Origin: Babylonia areolata
Lineage: Eukaryota > Mollusca > Gastropoda > Neogastropoda > Buccinidae
Assembly (NCBI RefSeq): GCF_041734735.1
Contig: NC_134879.1
Coordinates: 1,247,848 to 1,311,847, forward strand
Direction of reading: 5' to 3'
Length of the DNA: 64,000 nucleotides
Part shown: positions 56,026 through 64,000 of the stretch, in pieces
How the letters are laid out: each line of letters starts with the position of its first letter
How positions within the stretch are numbered: the first letter of the stretch is position 1
The notes under the pieces: model-generated
What the model saw: the letters and a program-made list of their open reading frames with translations, nothing else
Database searches by the model: none
What the model was told of the DNA's origin: nothing
Position numbers and translations under genes: made by a program

Positions 56026-56656
56026 ATTACATAATTAATATATCTATCAAAAATTAAATCATCATCAAAGATAACTCAAACCAAAAAAAACCAAAACCAA
56101 CAGGAAACAAAATAGAACATGCAAAAACATACCTCTATATTCTTTCACAAATTTTACAATAAACTGGTGGGATATGAAACAAATCGGCATGGTTTGGGAT
56201 GAATCACGCACGCACACACACACACACACACACACATACACACAACTTTCAGTTCTTTGGTTGGAAAAGATGTCGGACAGGTAAAGCGCATGCGCGAATT
56301 CGTAATTAGTCAAAACAAACTGGAAAGTTGGACACGCTGTTCCACTTTCGCGAACAGTAATAAACACAATGAGAAGAGCAAAACAAATCGGAAAACTTTG
56401 CAAAATTAACAACATCTCTTTTGAATATTTCAACGCACGATCAAGAATATCGAAGAACCCTTTATATTATCAGTCCGATCCCCAAAAACCACTGCACTCT
56501 CCTTTTTAGCAGACGACGATCCCCTTTCTATACTTGACCGAATTTATAAAGTCGGGCAACATTCAGTGTTTTCTTTGTCTGTAAAACATTTTTGTAAAAT
56601 ACTTGCCGTATATGATTTTTTGAACCCTTAAATAACATTTAAAACCATTTTTACCT

Positions 56657-56765
56657 GACAAATGACGATGGAAGTACAGTAACAAAGCCACAAGCCTGGG
56701 CACTGTACGAACTGCTGCGTTAGCGTCCACTGTCAACGACCTCTCAACAGAAAACTGAAAGCGAG
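56657..56765 (-). promoter_or_regulatory. Candidate first non-coding exon and promoter of the zinc-finger gene
   Basis: A CAG|GTAAAA donor at 56656-56657 on the minus strand follows sequence with several CpGs (GCGTTAGCG, AAAGCGAGG). Consistent with a short 5' UTR exon upstream of the 54917 acceptor. Purely motif-based. Confidence 0.35.
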
Positions 56766-56875
56766 GTAAATGTGTTCAGAGTCGCTTCCCTTGAAACGTG
56801 AATCGTAGTACGGGTCCTTGGTGGCGTACACGCACCACCGGAAAGCTCACAATATCTTTCGCGATTCTGTTTTGC

Positions 56876-58756
56876 AGACATAAAGCAAGAAATGGTAGAT
56901 CTTGATAATACTCATGAATTCTATGTACTGTTAATGGGAGAATTCAATGCTCACACTGGTTGTAGTAGTGATTTTATTGACTCAGAAGATAACACTGTCC
57001 TATAACTATTGAACACTGACAGGTTTCTTGACAATATTGATCAGAATCCCTCCCTCACATTCAACAGCCTTGGTATCCCAGTCAATAGAAATACAGAAGA
57101 TAAACATAGTGTTCATAATTTTGGAAAAGCTCTCCTTAATGTATGCCGCTCAAATAACATTTTTTTTAATGGCAGGCTAGGCGATGACGTTAACCATGAA
57201 AAAAAACACAAACGTAAAAGACCAAAGTACTATTGATTGTGTTATTGGTGAAATTCAGTTAATGACACAAGTCCATGATTTCAGGGTAAATGAGTTTGAT
57301 CCTACACTCTCAGATATTCATTGCTCTGTCCATACAAAGTTTGTCATGTCAAGTAAATCACGTGTAAATGTAGAAAGTACTGCTCAAGCTAGACATGACA
57401 GTACGTCTTACTCAACTGACTTCATGCCAACGCAAGATTGCTTGGCGTAAAGAAAATGTATCAAATGATGCTTTTGTTGTTAGTGATGAAGACATGTTAT
57501 CCTTAAATAATATCAATGATCATGACTAGTGTTAGCGACATGTATGATGTAATGAAAAAGGTGATCTTGAACACTTGCGACAAGTATGGCATGCTTAAAT
57601 CAACAGCTTTAAGACCATCAATAAACACCAAATGTGTACACAACACTAACAAGGCCTGGTTTGACCAAGCATGTAAACTAAGTAGAGAAAGATACAATAC
57701 ATTCAGAAACGCTCATCTGAATGACAAGGACAATGTGCGTAATTCTAAAACAAGAGATGAAAGCAGCGTATAAACAGTACAAATCCACAATTCGAAAAGC
57801 TGAAAAAGGGTACAGAAATCTGTAGTTAATGATATAAGAAAAATGAAATCACATGAGCCAAAACACTATATATATTGGTCTCTCATAAATCGACGGTAAA
57901 CAAGCAACAATTCCGTTAGACAAATTCAAGGAACACTTTGAAAATTTGTTCCAAATAGATATAGTGGCCAGACAATACTCTCAAAGGAAGAAGAAACTGA
58001 CAGATTATTGGGATAATTTATTGAATCAGATGAAGCAAAAATAACTCTAAATAAGCTTCACAGAAGCAGAACATTGTTCTATTGTTAAAAATCTAAAGAA
58101 TAATAAATCCCCCGGAATTGATGGAATTATCAATGAAGCCATTTATCATACCTTTGACAAATTATAACAGGTTTGGTGTAATTATTCCATAGAATATTTG
58201 AAACTGGCACCTTACCAGATGATTGGCTCACTGGTACCATTGTCCCCATTTACTTCTTCTTCTTCTTCTGCGTTCGTGGGCTGCAACTCCCACGTTCACT
58301 CGTATGTACACGAGTGGGCCTTAACGTGTATGACCGTTTTTACCCCGCCATGTAGGCAGTCATACTCCGTTTTCGGGGGTGTGCATGCTGGGTATGTTCT
58401 TGTTTCCATAACCCACCGAACGCTGACATGGATTACAGGATCTTTAACGTGCGTATTTGATCTTCTGCTTGCATATACACACGAAGGGGGTTCAGGCACT
58501 AGCAGGTCTGCACATATGTTGACCTGGGAGATCGTAAAAATCTCCACCCTTTACCCACCAGGCGCCGTCACCGTGATTCGAACCCGGGACCCTCAGATTG
58601 ACAGTCCAACGCTTTAACCACTCGGCTATTGCGCCCGTCGTCCCCATTTACAAAAATAAAGGAGACAAAAACGACCCGAATAATTACAGGGGCATCACAT
58701 TACTCTCGTGCAGTGCTAAATTCTTTACTGCTGCACTCAACGAAAGACTGTGCACC
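56876..58756 (+). mobile_element. LINE (endonuclease and start of RT), interrupted by a SINE
   Basis: The endonuclease end is visible (FYVLLMGEFNAHTG near 56920, LSDIHCSVHTKF near 57318). Then come a linker (KAWFDQACKLSRERYNTFRN) and the RT start (NIVKNLKNNKSPGIDGI near 58085, GTLPDDWLTGTIVPIY near 58210). After the inserted SINE the frame resumes with [20 protein letters not shown]. Decayed with several stops. It stops at the LTR at 58757; its remaining 3' part is not seen. Confidence 0.85.
58254..58639 (-). mobile_element. tRNA-derived SINE family A, full-length, inserted in the LINE
   Basis: 386 bases: tail of CTT repeats at 58254 and tRNA-like head ending at 58639. The target-site duplication GTCCCCATTTAC is exact (58242-58253 and 58640-58651). 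It splits the LINE RT frame between VP and IY, so the LINE is older than this insertion. Confidence 0.95.
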
Positions 58757-60278
58757 TGTCACGGCTCGTAGCATTCATTTGTGCGTGTGTTCGTCTCCCT
58801 TCCCCTCCTCTCCCTTTCCCCTCTCCCTTTCTCCCTCCTCTCTCCCCCTTTTGCTCTATCGTTCTCTTGTGTGCTCAGTTCTGTTCCGAACTGAAGCACG
58901 TGAATCTGTCGTGATGTGTGTCTGACATGTCCTTAGTCATTCTCGCTCTGAACTCTTGAGATGAGTTCGGAGTTAACATCGTTTTGAAAGAAAGGTTTTG
59001 CTTTGCCTTTGGTGCCGAGCTTTGGAAGGAGAAGGGTCGCCGTTCCAGCAAGTGAGCTGTTGGGTGCCCTCTCGGACAGTCGTGGGATTCGATTCTTGTG
59101 TGACCCCCTTCTGCCTCTGTGTGGATCTGTGTTTCTTGTTCTCTCCTGGGCCAGTGGTGAGCCTGATTCCTGCCTGGTGACAGGTGAGGGGGGAGTTGTA
59201 TAGTTAGTTTGTCCTCGTGGTGTTAGTGTCGTAACTTGTGACATTTGGTTGTATTTTGGGGATTGTTTTAACGGAAATCTTTTAAATCCAATATTTTATT
59301 TCTAAATATTTTGGGATAATTGATTGTGTTAGGGTTGTTTTGCTATGTATTCAGCTCGAGTTGTTTCCGATTTATTTCCTTTGTGAACTGTGTCCAACTG
59401 CAGCCTAAGATTTCCAAAACGTTTGTGTGGTATTTGAAATGTGATTGGTAGATTGCAATGTTGGCTCATTGAGTTTTGTTTCGGTAGTTTGAAACCACAA
59501 GGATAGATAACGACATTTTTGTCATTTAGGGTAAATGTCTCTTTTGGATTTCATGCGAGTTTAACTCCTTCATTACTGGATAAATCATAAACATTTCATG
59601 TACTTTTGGCGTTCGTAGCATTGTGTGAAATTGACTGTATATGATAAGATAACCAATTATTTCCTTAGTGCATTCCGTATCATTCCAGGAAGGGGGGGAG
59701 GGGGTACTCTTTCATAATGTTAGAGCGTAATCTACAGAGATATGGGAGTTGTTACAGATTTGTTCCCTGTGATTCTTCCTGTTCTCCCTGACTGCCACCC
59801 CAACGGGACTCCAGGATCCACTTTTCGTCATTCCACTTCACCCCTGTCTGTTCCAACTCCCTCACTCCCACTCCTTTCCCCGACCCCCATATTTTCCAAC
59901 GCCCTCGCCCACAGTCCCTCCTCCCGTTTCCACCCTCTCCGTTTCCGCGGGCGTACGACTAAAGCCAGCTCAGCGATGCTGTCCTTCAAGAGATGAACGT
60001 GATTTAGGTTCAAGTGAACTGACATTTTTTTTTTCTTTTGCGTAGGTCTGTGCTGCTATTAGGGCTTACTGTGTCTTGATCAAGCTGCTATGATGTAATT
60101 CAAGAGTGTTGCTGTAGTTAAGTGTTTCAATTTGTGTGTGTGGACCAGGGTATTCAACATGTACAACAGTAAAGAATTGAGCTGATTTATCTATGTCTCT
60201 GTGTTTTGTGTTGTCGGGGTGTTAGTTAGTCTGGGAAGGTGCGGGGGGTTCATGGGCAACCCCTTATGGGTTGTGACA
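58757..60278 (+). mobile_element. Fossil LTR of an LTR retrotransposon (1.5 kb)
   Basis: Begins TGTCACGG and ends GTTGTGACA, a TG...CA pair with matching TGTCAC/GTGACA ends. A primer-binding-like TGG starts two bases beyond. The family is probably Ty3-like but not assigned. Only one LTR is in the window, so age cannot be read from LTR divergence. Confidence 0.7.
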
Positions 60279-60874
60279 ATGGTGGAGATGCGGGGTACTC
60301 ATAGGTTAGTTAGGAGGGTACGGTAGGGAGGGTGTCCTTGTTTTGTGCGTCCCATCGATTGGTTCCTTGCATTGATTTGACAAAATTGAACATGAGTGAC
60401 TTGCGATTCTGTAATAACAGGGTAGACTGTTTGCTTGTCCTTTTACGTAACTACTTCTGCTGAGAGCACTCCTGTTTCTCGGGAGAGCAGGTCATAGGGC
60501 ACAGTACAGTTGCGCAGTAGATTGATAAAGTAGGTATCTTGAGTATCTTGTCAGTATGCTGACTAGGAAGCAGGCCGCAAACGCTTCCACACCGAGGTCA
60601 AAGTCAGCTGCTGCCAAACGGGATGACGTGGGTCTTTCCCCAGGGACCCTCGAGAAGACAGAGCTGTCCGGCTGGGTCAAGGACCAGTGGGGTGGTCACC
60701 CCCATGGTTCGCCTGCTGCAGCGAGTAAGAGTGGGGTCAGTCTGGACGCTGCTTCCGTACAGGATCCTTACTCCAAATTCCGGGCCTTGGGATCTGACTT
60801 GGGATTGTCAGGTGAGGCTTTAGCTCGTTTCGTGATGGATGCGATTAAAGAAGAGAAAGAGGAGGCCAGGCGGC

Positions 60875-60890
<16 letters not shown>
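60279..60890 (+). mobile_element. Leader and gag-like start of the fossil LTR retrotransposon
   Basis: Follows the LTR. An open stretch from 60556 (starting MLTRKQAANASTPRSK) looks like a gag N-terminus by position and composition. The element is incomplete here: the sequence turns into an AC microsatellite near 60880 and no pol or second LTR is seen. Treated as a relic. Confidence 0.55.
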
Positions 60891-60912
<22 letters not shown>

Positions 60913-61090
60913 GTTGGGGGGGCGGGGATTGGGGTGTGGTGGTGGGTAAGGGGACTCATCTTGGAATCTGTCACACAACAGACAGACAGCCATCTAAGTG
61001 TCCATCTCGCCTTCAGTTAGAGTGACAATATCGTGCCCACTGATACAGAGTCAGTCCATTTCCACGTCAGTCTGTTTTGAGGGGTGAGAT

Positions 61091-61598
61091 TTTTGACTCA
61101 CTTGTGTAAACAAAGTGAGTCTATGTTTTAACCCGGTGTTCGGTTGTCTGTGTGTGTGTGTGTGTGTGTCCGTGTGTGTGTGTGTCTGTGTGTGTGTGTG
61201 TGTGTCCGTGTGTGTGTGTGTCTGTGTGTCCGTGGTAAACTTTAACATTTTTTTACTAGCTGCACCAAAACGTTTGCAAAATAAATAAAACTTTCATGCT
61301 TAGCAAAAGAGGTTCCTGTTTGAACAAAAAATGATAATAATGACTGCTCTTGTTGTTGTGTCGAATATCAGATCAAAGTGCCAAGTTTAGAGAATACCAA
61401 AAATATAAATATAACAGTAAATGCAGTTTGCATATAATTAGGCTTCATTAAAAAAAAAAATTTGTGCCCATCCCAGAGGTGCAATATTGTTTTAAACAAG
61501 ATGACTGGAAAGAACTGAATTGTTCCTATTTTTATGCCAAATTTGGTGTCAACTGATAAAGTATTTGCAGAGAAAATGTCAATGTTAAAGTTTACCAC

Positions 61599-61665
<67 letters not shown>

Positions 61666-61720
61666 ACCGAACACCGGGTTAAAACATAGACTCACTTTGT
61701 TTACACAAGTGAGTCCAAAA
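61091..61720. mobile_element. Foldback element with GACTCACTTG ends, copy 3
   Basis: Both ends carry the same inverted block: TTTTGACTCACTTGTGTAAA through TTTTAACCCGGTGTTCGGTT, then a TG/CA microsatellite and GGTAAACTTTAACAT. The interior matches 20122 and 30321 (CACCAAAACGTTTGCAAAAT, CATGCTTAGCAAAAGAGG). This copy shows the complete symmetric structure. Confidence 0.75.
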
Positions 61721-61724
61721 GTGG

Positions 61725-62105
61725 GAAAAAAAAAAGCCATGCGTAAAAAACACGATCCCTAAGTTATGAAGGATGCTGAGTAAGGAACAGGACCAAGTTA
61801 TTCCCCCCACCCCCCACCCCCCCCGCCCCCCCCCACACACCCTCAGTATTCCTCGTACCCACGACGTAGGGCTCGGAACCAAATGTTAGGCGACATGAAG
61901 GGGGTAGGTCAACTAAAGAGAAATGACGAATTTCCGAGTCGAGCAAAAATGGAACGAAACTATATCCTCAGTGCCATTTTAACTCAGGGAACAGACCAGC
62001 AAAGCGGCACGCCTTTAACGCCGGACACTCTCATCGATTTTCATCTATATGCAAAAGCTTGTTATTGGATACCGTGTTTCCTTGGTGTGTGTGTGTGTGT
62101 GTGTG
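61725..62105. other. No feature recognised
   Basis: C-run at 61805-61840; short open frames without family signal. Confidence 0.5.
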
Positions 62106-62300
62106 CCGTGAGTGTGTGTGAGAGACGACATCCCGCGTGCAGCACACTTTTGCCGAATTGAAAAAAAAAATCAACAAAAAACGAACAAACAAACAAACCC
62201 CAAAAAAAACACATACACATACACACACAAAAAAAACAACAACTAAAAACCATGGTAACAAAAGTGTTGTCTTCTGGCAAAATTCTGTCAAAAGACTGAG
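62105..62300. repeat. Decayed SINE family B remnants
   Basis: GCGTGCAGCACACTTTTGCC and CATGGTAACAAAAGTGTTGT with GGCAAAATTCTGTC recall the SINE B body, separated by A-rich filler. Low confidence in exact limits. Confidence 0.4.
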
Positions 62301-62477
62301 GTAGACTCAGACTGGATGGGTACACATCCATTCAAGGCCTCACTATAGCGCGTTCAGTTACTGCTCTCAAGCCTCTGCCGCAGACATAACAGATGCGGTG
62401 TTACTACAAGTAGCCGTGTATGGATTTGTCGGCGAAAACAGGACCGCCGCCTCCTTGAGAAATTTGGTGAAATTGAA

Positions 62478-62980
62478 GATAAGATAAGATAAGATAAGAA
62501 TAACTTTATTATCTCCAACTGGAGAAATTTGGTCAGGTGCATTATCACAACATAGACAAGTAAACAACATGGGGACCATAACTGTAAAAGCCAACAACAG
62601 CCCCTACAAATATTACGAAGATAAAAATGTAAAAAAAATATCACATACATCGTTTCATACATACATCCACACACTGCAGGTAATAACTAGTATTCTTAAT
62701 GTAAAAACAGAAAGAATTAAGAAACATTATTTGAATATAATTATAAACATAGCCTACTGTACTGCACATTGATTATAATAGACAGATAAGATAAGAATAA
62801 AGATGATTTACGGAAAACCACAACCAGATAATCAGCACACACCCGCACCCCCCCGCACCCCCCCCCACCCGCCCCCCACCCACCCCACACACGCAGATAA
62901 CTTGATTAAACAAGAGTAATAAACATATGTTCTCAAATAAAAGCATTTCACATATTCGCTTTTAAAAAACATTGCAATTA
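62478..62980 (-). mobile_element. LINE 3' region with (TTATC)n tail, copy 3
   Basis: Third copy. The tail is at 62478 and there is a C-rich run near 62848-62885. It is truncated where 62980 switches to unrelated sequence. Confidence 0.7.
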
Positions 62981-63189
62981 AAACTGAAATTGGTGAGATT
63001 CCATGCAGTGCAGTCACTCAGTCAGGTGTCAGTTTGTTCAGTTTCATCAGCGACTTCGCCAATAAGACGGACAGACAGACAGACAATGCGACAGACTGGG
63101 ACTGACTAACTGACCTCAGTGTGTATCAAGAAGTGCGAATGAAACGAATTGCAAAACAGAATGTAGAAATAGGCTACAGCCACTCAACA

Positions 63190-64000
63190 CTTGATGTTTG
63201 CCGGTACCTCAGTCAAAGCTGGGGATTTCCAGTTCACTTTACTGTTTGCCGGTACCTCAGTCAAAGCTGGGGATTTCCAGTTCACTTTACTGTTTGCCGG
63301 TACCTCAGTAAAAGTGAGGATTTCCAGTTCACTTTACTGTTTACCGGTACCTCAGTAAAAGTGAGGATTTCGAGTTCACTTTACTCAGTGTTTACCGGTA
63401 CCTCAGTAAAAGCTGAGGATTTCCAGTTCACTTTACTGTTTGCCGGTACCTCAGTAAAAGTGAGGATTTCCAGTTCACTTTACTGTTTGCGGGTACCTCA
63501 GTAAAGGTGAGGATTTCCAGTTCACTTTACTGTTTGCCGGTACCTCAGTAAAGGTGAGGATTTCCAGTTCACTTTACTGTTTGCCGGTACCTCAGTAAAA
63601 GCTGGGGATTTCGGTTCACTTTACTGTTTGCCGGTACCTCAGTAAAAGTGAGGATTTCCAGTTCACTTTACTGTTTGCCGGTACCTCAGTAAAAGCTGGG
63701 GATTTCGGTTCACTTTACTGTTTGCCGGTACCTCAGTAAAAGCTGGGGATTTTGGTTCACTTTACTCAGTGTTTGCCGGTACCTCAGTAAAGGTGAGGAT
63801 TTCCAGTTCACTTTACTGTTTGCCGGTACCTCAGTAAAGGTGAGGATTTCCAGTTCACTTTACTGTTTGCCGGTACCTCAGTCAAAGCTGGGGATTTCGG
63901 TTCACTTTACTGTTTACCGGTACCTCAGTAAAAGCTGGGGATTTCCAGTTCACTTTACTGTTTGCCGGTACCTCAGTAAAAGTGAGGATTTCCAGTTCAC
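63190..64000. repeat. 46-47 base minisatellite running off the window
   Basis: About 17 units of TTGCCGGTACCTCAGTAAAA followed by GTGAGGATTTCCAGTTCACT and TTACTG. Variants are GTGAGG/GCTGGGG and an extra CTCAG. Higher-order alternation of the two variants is visible. The open frame over it is a repeat artefact. Confidence 0.95.

Noticed and set aside
63121-63504. 127-codon frame with CRYLSQSWGFPVHFT repeats
   Set aside because: Minisatellite translation; other frames are just as open and it has no independent support.

Overview
The window is animal nuclear DNA: spliced genes with GT-AG introns, LINE, SINE and MITE debris, and very many tandem repeats. The dispersed repeats (tRNA-headed SINEs with a long conserved body, and a short GCGTAACCCAACGC-type repeat) recall molluscan genomes. 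My best guess is a gastropod mollusc, but that rests on remembered family resemblance and not on a search.

Three host genes are supported. (1) INTS7, Integrator complex subunit 7, fills positions 930 to 43463 on the minus strand. I place 20 coding exons with consistent splice phases; they total 2874 bases, or 957 residues plus the stop, against about 960 in vertebrates. (2) COMMD1 lies head to head with it on the plus strand (43690-46491). It has three exons, all cut between codons, and encodes 191 residues. The two start codons are about 230 bases apart, so they very probably share a bidirectional promoter. (3) A minus-strand gene at 53256-54617 encodes a 453-residue, mostly disordered protein with a single C2H2 zinc finger; I do not recognise it. 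COMMD1 and this gene converge, with candidate poly(A) signals at 47808-47813 (plus) and 48129-48134 or 53036-53041 (minus).

The INTS7 introns hold most of the repeat load. Large minisatellites lie at 15385-17828, 31070-32590 and 34410-35560, with smaller ones elsewhere. Many arrays begin within a few tens of bases of an INTS7 splice site. At exon 18 the head of the exon has been tandemly copied twice as 42-base units that keep splice-site-like ends and the reading frame. Other intron contents are LINE fragments, tRNA-derived SINEs with clear target-site duplications, TTAA-flanked MITEs, and a 5.4 kb element with long terminal inverted repeats and no recognisable transposase (23401-28771).

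The right third (56876-60880) is a nest: a 5'-truncated LINE, a SINE inserted in it with a 12-base target-site duplication, and a fossil LTR retrotransposon represented by one LTR and a gag-like start. The window ends inside a 46-47 base minisatellite.

INTS7 acts in the Integrator complex, which cleaves snRNA and attenuated pol II transcripts. COMMD1 acts in the Commander/CCC endosomal recycling complex and in NF-kB turnover. Nothing suggests a functional link beyond the shared promoter.
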